64,000 bases of DNA from Nocardioides aromaticivorans (GCF_013408525.1 NZ_JACBZM010000001.1:4537001-4601000), one strand, 5' to 3'. Numbered from the stretch's first letter, positions 7,962 through 17,376 are shown. Notes: generated by a model from the letters alone, not told the origin. Translations and numbers: made by a program.

Positions 7962-8675
7962 ATGCATGTGAAGTCCTTGCGACGCATCGTCCTGATGGTC
8001 GTCGCGATGGTGGCGAGCTCGCTGTCGCTCGTCGCCGTCTCCACCGCGCCGGCGAACGCTGCGGCCTACAGCAGCTTCGCGGAGCTCGAGAACAACTACA
8101 GCTCCGTCCGGTACGGCGTCGCGGTCACCCTCACCGGTCGCGTCGGCTACGACACCGCGGCGCCGAAGTACGTCAACGCCGGAACGGCGACGCTCCAGCG
8201 CCTGCCCTACGGAGCGAGCAGCTGGGCCAACGTCAGCTCCAAGACCTACACCGACACCACGACCGACCTGGTCTGGTCGCTCAAGCCCAGCAACACCACC
8301 CAGTACCGCATCGTCTACTCGGGTGGCACCTACGGCGCCGACACCTACGGCACGTCGGTCTCCAACGTGGTCAAGGTCGGCGTCAAGCGCAACCTCGGCG
8401 ACAACTTCAACCGCTCGACCCGCGTCTTCTACGGCAAGGTGACCCCGAGCTACGCCCGCCGCACGGTGTACATCCAGAAGTCGACCTGCGCCAGCCCGAC
8501 CAGCTCGTCGTGCACCTGGAGCCTCTACAAGACGCTCACGACCTCGTCGACCGGCGCCTGGTCGACCAAGCTGCCCGCCTACTCGCGCAAGACGCACTTC
8601 CGCGGCCTGGTGAAGGCGAGCAACGGCTACATCGGCGGCTACTCGAACTACTACGTGACCACGTACTCGTACTGA
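7962..8675 (+). CDS. Secreted protein with Ig-like repeats, function unknown
   Basis: 237 residues with a clear Sec signal peptide: KSLRR, a hydrophobic core (9-27), and likely signal-peptidase cleavage after APANA (about residue 33). The mature part is rich in Ser, Thr, Tyr and Gly and appears to hold two beta-sandwich-like repeats (about 35-125 and 128-237), each opening with a VTLTGRV / VFYGKV strand. Two Cys in the second (STCASPTSSSCTW) could form a disulfide. The composition suggests a cell-surface or extracellular protein. Upstream are a TAGCCT box (7896-7901), a small hairpin (7906-7923) and a weak RBS. The gene is monocistronic. I cannot assign a function. Confidence 0.6.
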   Translation: MHVKSLRRIVLMVVAMVASSLSLVAVSTAPANAAAYSSFAELENNYSSVRYGVAVTLTGRVGYDTAAPKYVNAGTATLQRLPYGASSWANVSSKTYTDTTTDLVWSLKPSNTTQYRIVYSGGTYGADTYGTSVSNVVKVGVKRNLGDNFNRSTRVFYGKVTPSYARRTVYIQKSTCASPTSSSCTWSLYKTLTTSSTGAWSTKLPAYSRKTHFRGLVKASNGYIGGYSNYYVTTYSY

Positions 8676-8678
8676 CCG

Positions 8679-8710
8679 GTCGGACCTGGCCTCCCGAGGG
8701 TCAGGCCGAC
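8679..8710. terminator. Hairpin between convergent genes, candidate bidirectional terminator
   Basis: GTCGG (8679-8683), bulged A, CCTG, then a GC-rich loop and the matching CAGG and CCGAC ending at 8710. It occupies the 25-base gap between two converging genes and the last codons of the minus-strand one. There is no U-tract, so intrinsic termination is uncertain. Confidence 0.4.
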
Positions 8711-9852
8711 TCCTCGAAGCCGGCTGCGGGGCTCGTGCCCTGCAGCCGGTTTCGCGTCTCCACGAGCTCGCTGACCGCCTCGACGAAGCGCACGGTGCTG
8801 TCGCCGACACCGTTGTCGTCGAAGTAGTGGTGGCGCATCGCGGCCCGCGCGATCCGGTGCTCGTCGTGCTCGAGCCGGTCGGCGAGCAGGTCGCTCAGGC
8901 TGGCGATGTCGTCGGCGTCGATGACGTCGGCGCAGCGGCTGACCGGCACCTCCTGGCGCAACCGCTCGGCGTCGGCGTGCCGGTCGGTGATCAGGATCGG
9001 CTTGTCGGTCTGGAGGTAGAGCCAGTCGAGGCCGACCGAGGAGACGTCGGTGATCATCGCGTCGCAGCCGGGGAAGACGGCGAGGATGTCGCCCTGCCAG
9101 ACGGCGGCGTGGCCCGCCTCGGGGTCGGCCTCGGCGGCGCGCTCGATGAGGTCGAGGATCGCCTGGTGGCCCTCGCGGATCGCGGCGATCTGGCTCGTCG
9201 TCACCTTGGGGTGCGGCTTGTAGACCAGGCGGACGTCCGGCACCGCGAGGACGGCGCGCACGATGTCCGGACCGAAGACGTCGACCGACGTGTAGCAGTT
9301 GTAGGCGGCGTCGCCCTCCCACGTCGGGGCGTAGAGGACGGTACGCCGCTCGCTCGGCGGCAGCAGGGGAGCGGGGCGCAGGTCGAGCTGCGGCCGGCCG
9401 ATCCGGACCAGCCGCCACTCGTCGAGCTCCATCAGCGCGGCGCGGTGCCGCTGCACGGCGGCCTCGCCGGCCACGAACACGCGGTCGTAGGCCTTGGCGT
9501 TGTTGCTGACCATCGAGTGCTTGTCGCTCTCGCCGTGGTTGATGTGCACGTGCATCATCCGGCCGTCGAGCAGCGAGTTGAAGTTGGTCATCGAGTTGTT
9601 GCAGTACAGGACGACCGCGGCGTCGAGCTCGTCGTACAGCTGGGCGAGGTCGTTGAAGCCGGGGGCGAACAGCACGGGGAGCGTGGTCCGCTCGGTGACG
9701 ATGTCGCGCGTGGCGGCGTCGCGGGTGAGGATCCCGACCGGGTGCGTCGCGTCGAGCCGTTCGAGCACCGGGAGCCACTGCAACAGCTGGTAGACCCGCG
9801 TCGGGTCGTCAGCGAAGTAGGCGATCACCTGGGGGTCACGGGGCTTCTGCAC
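8701..9852 (-). CDS. CDP-glycerol glycerophosphotransferase family protein (TagB/TagF-like)
   Basis: 383 residues. The GT-B-like C-terminal half shows the family's conserved elements: RTVLYAPTWEGD (about 169-180), VYKPHPKV, and DAMITDVSSVGLDWLYLQTDKPILIT (about 288-313). Such enzymes polymerise polyol phosphates of teichoic acids or related wall glycans at the inner membrane face; in actinobacteria many act in capsule or glycan assembly. No transmembrane segment, so peripheral. GTG start 7 bases after TAACAT (leaderless). It diverges from a hexapeptide acetyltransferase, which fits a small surface-glycan locus. Confidence 0.8.
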   Translation of the reverse strand: MQKPRDPQVIAYFADDPTRVYQLLQWLPVLERLDATHPVGILTRDAATRDIVTERTTLPVLFAPGFNDLAQLYDELDAAVVLYCNNSMTNFNSLLDGRMMHVHINHGESDKHSMVSNNAKAYDRVFVAGEAAVQRHRAALMELDEWRLVRIGRPQLDLRPAPLLPPSERRTVLYAPTWEGDAAYNCYTSVDVFGPDIVRAVLAVPDVRLVYKPHPKVTTSQIAAIREGHQAILDLIERAAEADPEAGHAAVWQGDILAVFPGCDAMITDVSSVGLDWLYLQTDKPILITDRHADAERLRQEVPVSRCADVIDADDIASLSDLLADRLEHDEHRIARAAMRHHYFDDNGVGDSTVRFVEAVSELVETRNRLQGTSPAAGFEESA

Positions 9853-9932
9853 TCCCGGATGTTAGGGGTCGCGGTGTCACACCAACGAACTGGGAACGTC
9901 CGCTGAATGTTGCGTTTCGGTAACCTCGCCCG

Positions 9933-10601
9933 GTGCCCGCCGTACGCCGCCTGCTCAACCGCTCCGTCCACGCCGCCTGGCAGTGGCTCGAGCGGGTGGG
10001 CGACGTCTCACCGGGCACCGACCTCGGCGACCGTTTCGGGTCCTTCGGGCAGGGCGCGTGCCTGGCCTTCCCGATGGCGACGGTGGTCAACCCAGAGGCG
10101 ATCCACGTCGGGCGCGACACCCTGATCGGCAAGTACTCGACGCTCTCGGTCGGCTACGGCCCGACCCAGGCGGTACTGCCGGAGAGGGGACTGGTGATCG
10201 GCGAGCGGTGCGTGATCGGCGCCCGCGCCTGCATCACCGCGCACGAGTCGATCACGATCGGCGACGACGTGTGGTTCGGCCAGGACGTGTTCGTCTCCGA
10301 CGCCAGCCACGGCTACCAGGACCCCGACGTCCCGGTCGGCCTGCAGTTCGGCGCCCACCAGCCCGTCGTGATCGGCGCCGGCTCGTGGATCGGCCACGGC
10401 GCGATGATCCTGCCCGGTACGACGATCGGGCGGAACGTCGTGGTCGCCGCCGGCTCGGTCGTGCGCGGGGTCGTCGAGGACCACGCCGTCGTGGGCGGCG
10501 TACCGGCCCGCACCATCCGGCGCCTCGAGCCCGGACGCGGCTGGGTGTCGGCCTCCGGTGAGGGCGACGTGCGCGCGATCGCCGGGGCGCCGTCGGTCTG
10601 A
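9933..10601 (+). CDS. Hexapeptide-repeat acyltransferase (LbH fold)
   Basis: 222 residues. Left-handed beta-helix hexapeptide repeats run from about 62 to 185 (for example HVGRDTLIGKYSTL, VIGERCVIGARACI, TIGDDVWFGQDVFV, VVIGAGSWIGHGAMILPGTTIGRNVVVAAGS). The loop SDASHGYQDPD carries the His typical of the catalytic centre in maltose/galactoside O-acetyltransferase relatives. It probably O-acetylates a sugar or wall glycan; the glycerophosphotransferase relative across the divergent promoter supports this. GTG start 6 bases after TAACCT (9921-9926), so leaderless. The acceptor substrate is unknown. Confidence 0.82.
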   Translation: MPAVRRLLNRSVHAAWQWLERVGDVSPGTDLGDRFGSFGQGACLAFPMATVVNPEAIHVGRDTLIGKYSTLSVGYGPTQAVLPERGLVIGERCVIGARACITAHESITIGDDVWFGQDVFVSDASHGYQDPDVPVGLQFGAHQPVVIGAGSWIGHGAMILPGTTIGRNVVVAAGSVVRGVVEDHAVVGGVPARTIRRLEPGRGWVSASGEGDVRAIAGAPSV

Positions 10602-10664
10602 CCGGCGGGGTTTGGGGTGGTTGCCCTAAGGTGGTGGCTCCCGTTCCCCTCCTGAAGGACCTCG

Positions 10665-12011
10665 ATGACCGCCTGGCTCTTGCTGGGACTCGCCATCCTC
10701 CTCGTCCTCGCGTGCGGGCTCTTCGTCGCCGCCGAGTTCGCGTTCGTCACCGTGGACCGCGGTCAGGTCGACCGCGCGGCCGCCGACGGTGACGCCTCCG
10801 CGATCGGCCTGCAGAAGGCGCTGCGCAGCCTCTCGACCCAGCTCTCCGGGGCCCAGGTCGGCATCACGATCACCAACCTCGCGATCGGCTTCCTCGCCGA
10901 ACCGGCGATCGCGGAGCTCCTCCGCGGGCCGCTGGAGGACGCCGGCGTCGCCGAGGGCGCGGTCGGACCGGTGGCCGTCGCGACGGGCCTCGTGCTCAGC
11001 ACGCTGCTCACCATGCTGGTCGGCGAGCTGGTGCCCAAGAACGTCGCGATCTCGCTGCCCTACGTCACCGCGCGGCTCACCCAGGCGCCGATGCGCGCCT
11101 TCACGGCCGCCGCGAAGGGCCCGATCAACGTCCTCAACGGCAGCGCCAACGCGATCGTGCGCCGCCTCGGCATCGAGCCCCAGGAGGAGCTGCGCTCGGC
11201 GCGCAGCGTCACCGAGCTCGCCTCGCTCATCCAGCGCTCCGCCGACGAGGGGACCCTCGACGCCGACACGGCCGAGCTGATGGAGCGCTCGGTGGAGTTC
11301 GGCACCCGGACGGCGGGGGAGATCATGACGCCCCGCGTCCGGACCCGCAGCCTCGACATCAACGACCGGGCGAGCGCGGTCATCGCGCTGGCGCGTGAGT
11401 CGGGCAACTCGCGCTTCCCGGTGCTCGACGAGACCGACGCGGTCGTCGGCACCGTGCACGTCAAGAACGCCGTCGCGCTGCCGCTGCACGAGCGCGCGAC
11501 CACGAAGGTCAAGCACCTGATGGCGAAGCCGATCGTGGTGCCCGACTCGCTGCGGCTCGACCCGCTGCTGGCGCTGCTGCGGGCCGACGGCTTCCAGATG
11601 GCCATCGTGCTCGACGAGTACGGCGACCATGCCGGCATCGTGACCCTGGAGGACGTGATCGAGGAGATCGTCGGCGACATCGCCGACGAGCACGACCGGC
11701 TCGGCAGCCGCGGCCGCCTGCGCCGTGACGGCACGTGGTCGCTGTCCGGCCTGCTCCGCCCCGACGAGGTCGAGGACCTCACCGGCGTGGAGCTGCCCGA
11801 GGGCGAGGACTACGACACGGTGGCGGGGCTGGTGCTGAAGCTGCTCGGCCGCATCCCGGTGACGGGGGAGCAGGCCGTCGTACCGCTCACGGAGCCGGGG
11901 GACGACGAGGACGCCCCGGTACGACGTGCGGTGCTGACCGTCGACCACATGGACGGGCTGCGGATCGACCGCCTGTCGCTGCGGGTGGAGGAGGAGCCGG
12001 CCGATGGGTGA
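10665..12011 (+). CDS. CNNM/CBS hemolysin-family protein (CorC/HlyC C-terminus)
   Basis: 448 residues. An N-terminal CNNM (DUF21) membrane domain has about four hydrophobic segments within 1-140 and the [10 protein letters not shown] signature. A CBS pair (about 213-335; [54 protein letters not shown]) follows, then a CorC_HlyC domain (about 350-445). Relatives are linked to Mg/Co homeostasis or Na-dependent Mg efflux; hemolysin is a historical label. RBS GAAGGA just before ATG, and a TAAGGT box at 10627-10632. It overlaps the next, paralogous gene by 8 bases, so the two are co-translated and may form a heteromer. Confidence 0.88.
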   Translation: MTAWLLLGLAILLVLACGLFVAAEFAFVTVDRGQVDRAAADGDASAIGLQKALRSLSTQLSGAQVGITITNLAIGFLAEPAIAELLRGPLEDAGVAEGAVGPVAVATGLVLSTLLTMLVGELVPKNVAISLPYVTARLTQAPMRAFTAAAKGPINVLNGSANAIVRRLGIEPQEELRSARSVTELASLIQRSADEGTLDADTAELMERSVEFGTRTAGEIMTPRVRTRSLDINDRASAVIALARESGNSRFPVLDETDAVVGTVHVKNAVALPLHERATTKVKHLMAKPIVVPDSLRLDPLLALLRADGFQMAIVLDEYGDHAGIVTLEDVIEEIVGDIADEHDRLGSRGRLRRDGTWSLSGLLRPDEVEDLTGVELPEGEDYDTVAGLVLKLLGRIPVTGEQAVVPLTEPGDDEDAPVRRAVLTVDHMDGLRIDRLSLRVEEEPADG

Positions 12012-13071
12012 CTTCTCCGGCGTGCTGCTCGCCGTGGTCCTGCTGGCAGCGAACGCCTTCTTCGTGGGCGCGGAGTTCGCGCTGATCTCCGCGCGCCGCT
12101 CGCAGATCGAGCCGCGCGCCCAGGCCGGCTCGCGGATGGCCGCCATCACGCTCACCGCGATGGAGCAGGTCTCCCAGATGATGGCGGGCGCCCAACTCGG
12201 CATCACTGTCTGCTCGCTCGGCCTCGGTGCGGTGGGCGAGCCGGCGCTGGCCCACCTGATCGAGCCCGTCTTCCACGAGCTCCACGTCCCGGACGACTGG
12301 CTGCACCCGGTCGCCTTCGTGATCGCGATGACGGTCGTGGTCTACCTGCACGTCGTGTTGGGCGAGATGGTGCCGAAGAACATCGCGATCGCCGGGCCCG
12401 ACCGTGCCGCACTGATCCTCGGCCCGCCGATGTACGGCATCGTCCTGGTGCTGCGTCCGCTGATCGTGTCCATCAACGCGATCGCCAACGCCATCCTGCG
12501 CCTGGTCCGGATCGAGCCCAAGGACGAGCTCGGCAGCACCTACACCCGCGAGGAGGTCGCCGCGCTCGTCGAGGAGTCGCACGGCGAGGGCCTGCTCGCC
12601 GAGGACGAGTACGACCGGCTGTCCGGCGCGCTCGGGTTCACCGAGAAGACCGTTGCCGAGGTGATGATGGCGCCCGACTCGCTCGCCACGGTGGTGCGCG
12701 GCTCGACCGGTGCCGACGTCGAGGCGCTGTGCGCGGCGACCGGCTTCAGCCGCTTCCCGGTGGTCTCCGACGACCCCGCCGGCCCGCCGGAGCTGCTCGG
12801 GTACCTCCACATCAAGGACGTCCTCGAGCCCGACGAGGAGCGCCGTGAGCGCCCCGTCGCCGACCGGTGGATCCGCCCGTTCGCGACCGTCACCGCCGAC
12901 ACGCTGCTGCACGACGCCCTCGAGGTGCTGCAGCGTCGCGGGGCCCACATGGCGCGCGTCGTGGCGCCGGACGGCACCACGCTCGGCGTCGCCGCCCTGG
13001 AGGACGTCATCGAGGAGCTCGTCGGGGAGATCCGCGACGCGGCGCACTCCGACGACGTCTCGGCGGGATGA
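12004..13071 (+). CDS. CNNM/CBS hemolysin-family protein, short paralogue
   Basis: 355 residues, paralogous to the preceding gene. CNNM membrane domain (about 1-175) with VVLGEMVPKNIAIAGPDR, then a CBS pair (about 205-345; AEVMMAPDSLATV, FSRFPVVSDDP, LGVAALEDVIEELVGEI). It stops right after the CBS pair and lacks the CorC_HlyC domain of its neighbour. The 8-base overlap with the upstream gene shows coupling. Tandem long/short CNNM pairs are common in actinobacteria. Likely role: membrane Mg/divalent-cation transport or its regulation, with nucleotide sensing by the CBS pair; not proven. Confidence 0.87.
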   Translation: MGDFSGVLLAVVLLAANAFFVGAEFALISARRSQIEPRAQAGSRMAAITLTAMEQVSQMMAGAQLGITVCSLGLGAVGEPALAHLIEPVFHELHVPDDWLHPVAFVIAMTVVVYLHVVLGEMVPKNIAIAGPDRAALILGPPMYGIVLVLRPLIVSINAIANAILRLVRIEPKDELGSTYTREEVAALVEESHGEGLLAEDEYDRLSGALGFTEKTVAEVMMAPDSLATVVRGSTGADVEALCAATGFSRFPVVSDDPAGPPELLGYLHIKDVLEPDEERRERPVADRWIRPFATVTADTLLHDALEVLQRRGAHMARVVAPDGTTLGVAALEDVIEELVGEIRDAAHSDDVSAG

Positions 13072-13090
13072 GACCACTAGGGTGTCGATC

Positions 13091-13705
13091 GTGGGTGAAG
13101 CGGTGACGCGGGACGAGCGCGCGTCCGGTCGGGTGTGGACACTGCCCAACCTGATCAGCGCGTCGCGGCTGCTCGGCGTCCCGCTCTTCCTGTGGCTCGT
13201 CCTCGGGCCCGAGGAGGACGTCTGGGCGCTCGTCGTCCTGATGGTCTCGGGTGTCAGCGACTTCCTCGACGGCTGGCTGGCGCGCAAGCTGAACCAGACC
13301 TCCGAGCTGGGCCGGCTCCTGGACCCCGTCGCGGATCGCCTCTACATCCTCGCCGTCGTCGTGGGGCTCGCCCTGCGCGACGTCATCCCGTGGTGGCTGG
13401 CGCTCTCGCTGCCCCTGCGCGACCTGCTCCTGTGGGGGCTCGTGCCGCTGCTGCGGACCCGCGGCTACAGCGCGCTGCCCGTCCACTTCCTCGGCAAGGC
13501 CGCGACGTTCAACCTGCTCTACGCCTTCCCGCTGCTCCTCCTCGGCGACGGCGAGGGCACGGTCGCCACCCTCGCCCGGGTCTTCGGGTGGTCGCTCGCC
13601 CTGTGGGGCGTCGGCCTGTACTGGTGGGCGGGGATCCTCTACGCCTGGCAGGTGCGCAAGCTGCTGGCGACGACCGAGCCACGATCGCGCACGGGCGAGG
13701 GATGA
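13091..13705 (+). CDS. CDP-alcohol phosphatidyltransferase (PgsA2-like)
   Basis: 204 residues, several membrane helices. The CDP-alcohol phosphotransferase signature is complete: D57-x2-D60-G61-x2-A64-R65-x8-G74-x3-D78-x3-D82. The enzyme transfers a phosphatidyl group from CDP-diacylglycerol to an alcohol; by synteny it corresponds to mycobacterial Rv1822 (pgsA2), whose exact product is debated (phosphatidylglycerophosphate or a cardiolipin-type lipid). Start GTG 13091 is preferred over GTG 13082 because TAGGGT (13078-13083) lies 7 bases before it, giving a leaderless transcript. It overlaps the next gene by ATGA. First gene of the conserved block. Confidence 0.85.
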   Translation: MGEAVTRDERASGRVWTLPNLISASRLLGVPLFLWLVLGPEEDVWALVVLMVSGVSDFLDGWLARKLNQTSELGRLLDPVADRLYILAVVVGLALRDVIPWWLALSLPLRDLLLWGLVPLLRTRGYSALPVHFLGKAATFNLLYAFPLLLLGDGEGTVATLARVFGWSLALWGVGLYWWAGILYAWQVRKLLATTEPRSRTGEG

Positions 13706-14565
13706 CCACCGAGCCCGCCGCGCCGGCCGCGCCCGCCGACCGGGCACGGACGCCGCTCCTGGCGCTCATCACCCAGGAGGCGATGGACCGCGACTACCAG
13801 GTCGCGGCGTCGCGGCGCGGGCCGGAGGCCCATGCACGACCGGCGCTGCGGGCCGGCGTCGTCGGCGTGGTGGCCGCGTTCGCGCTGCTGGTGACCGTCG
13901 CCGCCGTACAGACCTCGGCGAACGCGGACGTCGACCAGGAGAGCCGCAGCGCGCTGATCGGCCGGATCGAGGCCCGCCGGGCGTCGCTCGCCGACCTGCG
14001 CGACTCCGCGGCGGCGCTGCGCGAGGAGAACCTCGCCGCCGAGGACGCGCTGCGCTCGCTCGGCTCCCGGTACGCCGACGTGCAGGCCGACCACGCGAAC
14101 CTCGGCGCGGTCACGGGCTTCGAGGCCGTGCGCGGCGACGGCGTGCGGCTCACCGTGGACAACTCGCCCTACGCCGCCGAGAACGAGCTGGTCCGCAGCA
14201 CCGACCTGGCGACGATCGCCAACGCGCTGTGGTCCGCCGGCGCCGAGGCGATCTCCATCAACGGGCAGCGGCTGACGGGCACGGGCGCGATCAGCACCTC
14301 CGGCGACGCGATCGAGGTCAACCTCGTCGGTGTCGCGCCGCCGTACACGATCCTCGCGATCGGCGACCAGGGCTCCCTCGCGTCGCGCTTCGTCGACACG
14401 CCGAGCGGCCTGCAGTTCGTGGCGGTTGCCAACCAGTTCGGCTTCTCGTGGAAGATGGACAAGGAGGACGACCTGCGGCTGCCCGCCGCACCGGCCTCCA
14501 TGCGGAAGCTCCGGTTCGTGGAGCAGAAGAAGAACCCCAAGGTCGAGGGAGGTGGCCCGCCGTGA
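13702..14565 (+). CDS. DUF881 family protein (first copy)
   Basis: 287 residues. Cytoplasmic Pro/Ala-rich tail (1-52), one membrane segment (about 53-70), a coiled-coil stretch (about 75-130; LIGRIEARRASLADLRDSAAALREENL), then the DUF881 domain (about 135-275; RGDGVRLTVDNSP, LWSAGAEAISINGQRL). Its mycobacterial counterpart is Rv1823. DUF881 proteins also occur with division/envelope genes in firmicutes (YlxW/YlxX); the molecular role is unknown. It is translationally coupled on both sides (ATGA with pgsA2, and its TGA overlaps the GTG of sbp). Confidence 0.88.
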   Translation: MTTEPAAPAAPADRARTPLLALITQEAMDRDYQVAASRRGPEAHARPALRAGVVGVVAAFALLVTVAAVQTSANADVDQESRSALIGRIEARRASLADLRDSAAALREENLAAEDALRSLGSRYADVQADHANLGAVTGFEAVRGDGVRLTVDNSPYAAENELVRSTDLATIANALWSAGAEAISINGQRLTGTGAISTSGDAIEVNLVGVAPPYTILAIGDQGSLASRFVDTPSGLQFVAVANQFGFSWKMDKEDDLRLPAAPASMRKLRFVEQKKNPKVEGGGPP

Positions 14566-14894
14566 TCGCGGTGCTCGGACTGTTGGTCGGTGTGGTGCTC
14601 GGCCTGGTGTTCCAGCCCGACGTCCCGGCCGGTCTGGAGGTCTACCTGCCGATCGCGGTGGTGGCGGCGCTCGACGCCGTCTTCGGCGCCCTGCGCGCCT
14701 ACCTCGACGGGATCTTCGACGACAAGGTCTTCGTCGTCTCGTTCCTCAGCAACGTGGTGATCGCCGCAGGCATCGTCTACCTCGGCGACCGGCTCGGCGT
14801 CGGCGGCCAGCTCTCGACGGGCGTGATCGTCGTGCTCGGGATCCGCATCTTCACCAACGTCGCCGCCATCCGGAGGCACGTCTTCCATGCCTGA
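14562..14894 (+). CDS. sbp: Small basic membrane protein Sbp (DUF1290)
   Basis: 110 residues, three hydrophobic segments (about 2-18, 25-45, 60-98). It is recognised as the small basic protein always found between two DUF881 genes: the motif YLPIAVVAALDAVFGALRAYLDGIFDDKVFVVSF is diagnostic. The orthologue in M. tuberculosis is Rv1824. GTG start at 14562 overlaps the previous TGA; the stop overlaps the next ATG by 8 bases, so the three DUF881-sbp-DUF881 genes form one translational unit, probably one membrane complex. Function unknown. Confidence 0.85.
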   Translation: MIAVLGLLVGVVLGLVFQPDVPAGLEVYLPIAVVAALDAVFGALRAYLDGIFDDKVFVVSFLSNVVIAAGIVYLGDRLGVGGQLSTGVIVVLGIRIFTNVAAIRRHVFHA

Positions 14895-15612
14895 CGAGCC
14901 GCTCGACCGACTCCGGCGGGCGCTGCTGCGTCCCTCGCGCCGGCAGCTGGTCGCGGGCGTGCTCATGGCCCTGGTGGGCTTCGCCGGCGTCACCCAGATC
15001 AGGGTCACCGACACGGACGCGACGTACTCCGGCCTGCGCCAGCAGGAGCTGATCGACCTCCTCGACGGTCTCGGCGGTGCCCGCCAGCGTGCCGAGGCCG
15101 AGATCGACCGCCTGGAGGGAGTCGCCTCCGACCTGCGCGACGACACGACCAAGCGGCAGACCGCGCTCGACCAGGCCAAGGCCGAGGCTGACACGCTCAG
15201 CATCATCGCGGGCCTCGTGCCCGTGACCGGGCCCGGCGTGCGGATCACGATCACCGAGGACGAGGGCCGGGTGCGCCTGGGCTCCCTCCTCGACACCATC
15301 CAGGCGCTGCGGACCGTCGGCGCCGAGGCGATCGCCATCAACGGCACCATCCGGGTCGTGGCGCAGACCTCGCTCGAGGAGACCGAGGGCGGGTTCACCG
15401 TCGACGGCGAGCGGATCGAGGCGCCGTACGTCATCGACGCCATCGGCGAGCCCGGCGTCCTCGCCGACTCGCTGACCTTCGCCCTCGGGCCGAAGAAGCA
15501 GATCGAGAACGACGGCGGCACGATGGAGGTCAGCGAGCTCAAGGCGGTCGACATCGAAGCGGTCGCGACTCGCGCAGAGCCTCGCTACGCCCTGCCGGAG
15601 CAGGGGCAGTAG
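14887..15612 (+). CDS. DUF881 family protein (second copy)
   Basis: 241 residues. Short basic tail, a membrane segment (about 19-36), a coiled coil (about 50-90; [30 protein letters not shown]) and a DUF881 domain (about 100-225; [31 protein letters not shown]). Equivalent to Rv1825. It shares topology with the first copy but diverges in sequence, so this is an old duplication kept as a pair. Its TAG stop is part of the TAGCCT box that appears to drive gcvH. Confidence 0.88.
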   Translation: MPDEPLDRLRRALLRPSRRQLVAGVLMALVGFAGVTQIRVTDTDATYSGLRQQELIDLLDGLGGARQRAEAEIDRLEGVASDLRDDTTKRQTALDQAKAEADTLSIIAGLVPVTGPGVRITITEDEGRVRLGSLLDTIQALRTVGAEAIAINGTIRVVAQTSLEETEGGFTVDGERIEAPYVIDAIGEPGVLADSLTFALGPKKQIENDGGTMEVSELKAVDIEAVATRAEPRYALPEQGQ

Positions 15613-15622
15613 CCTTCTCGCC

Positions 15623-16012
15623 ATGACGAACCCCGCTGACCTGAAGTACACCGTCGAGCACGAGTGGCTGCGCCAGCCCGGCGAGGCGGCGGGCTCGGTC
15701 CGCGTGGGGATCACCGACTACGCCCAGGACGCCCTCGGCGACATCGTGTACGTGTCGCTGCCCGAGGTCGGCGCGACCGTGGCTGCCGGCGACGCGTGCG
15801 GCGAGCTCGAGTCGACGAAGTCGGTCAGCGACGTCTACGCCCCGGTCTCCGGCGAGATCGTCGCCGTCAACGAGGCCCTCGACGCCACGCCCGAGCTGGT
15901 GAACAACGACCCGTACGGCGCCGGCTGGCTCTTCGAGGTCGCGCCCGCTACGCCCGACGAGCTCGACGGACTTCTCGACGCGGCCGGATACGAGGCCCAG
16001 CTCGACGGCTGA
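15623..16012 (+). CDS. gcvH: Glycine cleavage system H protein
   Basis: 129 residues, the lipoyl carrier of the glycine cleavage system; it shuttles the aminomethyl group between P, T and L proteins. The lipoylation site is K66 in [14 protein letters not shown], with a typical N-terminal [10 protein letters not shown]. Length is normal. ATG 15623 lies 7 bases after TAGCCT (15610-15615), which includes the stop codon of the upstream DUF881 gene, so gcvH probably has its own leaderless promoter inside the block. gcvP is in the window, but gcvT and lpd are not. Confidence 0.95.
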   Translation: MTNPADLKYTVEHEWLRQPGEAAGSVRVGITDYAQDALGDIVYVSLPEVGATVAAGDACGELESTKSVSDVYAPVSGEIVAVNEALDATPELVNNDPYGAGWLFEVAPATPDELDGLLDAAGYEAQLDG

Positions 16013-16057
16013 TCCGGTACGTTCGTAGTACCCGTTCCGGACCCAAGGAGTTTCCAG

Positions 16058-16573
16058 ATGCCGTTCTGCACCGCCTGTGGCCGGCAGAACCCTGACGACG
16101 CCCGCTTCTGCTCGCAGTGCGGCACCCGTCTCGTCGAGGCGGACGCGACCGCGCCGGTCGCGACGGACTCGACCGCGACGATCCAGGCCGTCTTCCCCGC
16201 CGACCGCGTGGAGACCTCGGACCGGGCGCTCAGCGCCGTCGACGCGGCCGCCGTGGACGCCCTTCCCGTCGGGCACGCGCTGCTCGTCGTACAGAAGGGT
16301 CCGGGTGCCGGCAGCAGGTTCCTGCTCGACGCCGACGAGGTGAGCGCGGGCCGCCACCCCGAGAGCGGCATCTTCCTCGACGACGTGACCGTCTCGCGCC
16401 GCCACGCGGTCTTCCGCCGGTCGGGCGACTCGTTCACCGTCGAGGACGCGGGCAGCCTCAACGGCACCTACGTCAACCGCGACCGCATCGAGAAGGCGCA
16501 GCTCAAGGACAGTGACGAGGTCCAGGTGGGCAAGTACCGCCTGGTCTTCTTCGCGGGCCACGAGAGCCACTGA
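16058..16573 (+). CDS. garA: FHA-domain regulator GarA/OdhI-like with zinc ribbon
   Basis: 171 residues. An N-terminal zinc ribbon (C4, C7, C18, C21) is followed by a Thr-rich linker with candidate phosphothreonines T39/T41 (STATIQAVF, compare ETTSVF in GarA/OdhI). The C-terminal FHA domain (about 75-165) shows SAGRHPES, VSRRH and SLNGTYVN. GarA binds and inhibits 2-oxoglutarate dehydrogenase and controls glutamate dehydrogenase until phosphorylated by PknG/PknB-type kinases. Synteny with Rv1827 supports the name. The zinc ribbon is extra relative to mycobacterial GarA. RBS AAGGAG precedes the ATG. Confidence 0.88.
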   Translation: MPFCTACGRQNPDDARFCSQCGTRLVEADATAPVATDSTATIQAVFPADRVETSDRALSAVDAAAVDALPVGHALLVVQKGPGAGSRFLLDADEVSAGRHPESGIFLDDVTVSRRHAVFRRSGDSFTVEDAGSLNGTYVNRDRIEKAQLKDSDEVQVGKYRLVFFAGHESH

Positions 16574-16575
16574 CC

Positions 16576-17307
16576 GTGGTCGCTGCCGTCGCCCGCGGCG
16601 AGCGCGAGCCCCTGCTCAACATCGGGCAGGTGCTCGACCGACTGCGCACGGACTTCGAGGACATCAGCATCCCGAAGATCCGCTTCCTCGAGTCCGAGGG
16701 GCTGATCAAGCCGGAGCGCACCCCCGCGGGCTACCGCAAGTTCTCCGAGGCCGACATCGCGCGGCTGCGCTACATCCTGCGGATGCAGCGCGACCACTAC
16801 CTGCCGCTCAAGGTCATCGGCGAGCACCTCGACGCGATGGACCGCGGCCTCGAGCCGCCCGCGCCGGAGCCGGTCGTCCCGACCGTGCCGACCGTCGCCA
16901 TCGGCTCCGACGGCATGCCGGCACCGGAGTCCTTCCGTCGCAGCGACAAGCTGCGGCTATCGCGCAAGGAGCTCATCAAGGTGGCCGAGATCGACGAGGC
17001 CCTCCTCGCACAGCTGGAGGAGTTCGCCCTCATCACGCCGTCGGCGACCGGGCACTACGACACCGACGCGCTGGTGATTGCGCAGACCGCCAGCGAGCTG
17101 GCGGACTTCGGCATCGAGCCCCGCCACCTGCGCGGCTTCCGGGCGGCCGCCGACCGCGAGGTCGGGCTCATCCAGCAGGTCGTCGCCCCCCGCCGCGGCC
17201 GCGACGCCGGCGCCGCCGCGCGTGCCGAGGAGGCCGTGAGCGAGATCGCCGCCCTGTCCGTGCGGCTGCACGCCACCCTGGTCAAGGCGGGCCTGCGCCG
17301 GATCTGA
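16576..17307 (+). CDS. ftsR: MerR-family regulator FtsR-like (Rv1828 orthologue)
   Basis: 243 residues. An N-terminal MerR winged helix (about 12-85; NIGQVLDRLRTDFEDISIPKIRFLESEGLIKPERTPAGYRKFSEADIARLRYIL) and a C-terminal dimerisation/effector region without metal-binding Cys. By synteny with Rv1828 and the corynebacterial FtsR it is probably an activator of cell-division or septum genes such as ftsZ. GTG start 3 bases after the garA stop, so it is co-transcribed. Identity comes from gene order and recalled sequence features. Confidence 0.8.
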   Translation: MVAAVARGEREPLLNIGQVLDRLRTDFEDISIPKIRFLESEGLIKPERTPAGYRKFSEADIARLRYILRMQRDHYLPLKVIGEHLDAMDRGLEPPAPEPVVPTVPTVAIGSDGMPAPESFRRSDKLRLSRKELIKVAEIDEALLAQLEEFALITPSATGHYDTDALVIAQTASELADFGIEPRHLRGFRAAADREVGLIQQVVAPRRGRDAGAAARAEEAVSEIAALSVRLHATLVKAGLRRI

Positions 17308-17376
17308 GGGCCGGCGGGTCGCGGGGATCCGGCGAGGCCGCGGATTGGGCAGGAACTGCAGCTCCGGGCGTTGGAT

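Noticed and set aside
8679..8710. A strong intrinsic terminator here
   Set aside because: The hairpin is real but there is no U-tract, so it is kept only as a candidate.
13702..15612. Possibility that one of the two DUF881 genes is a decayed duplicate
   Set aside because: Both have full anchor, coiled coil and domain, and the DUF881-sbp-DUF881 order is conserved in mycobacteria.
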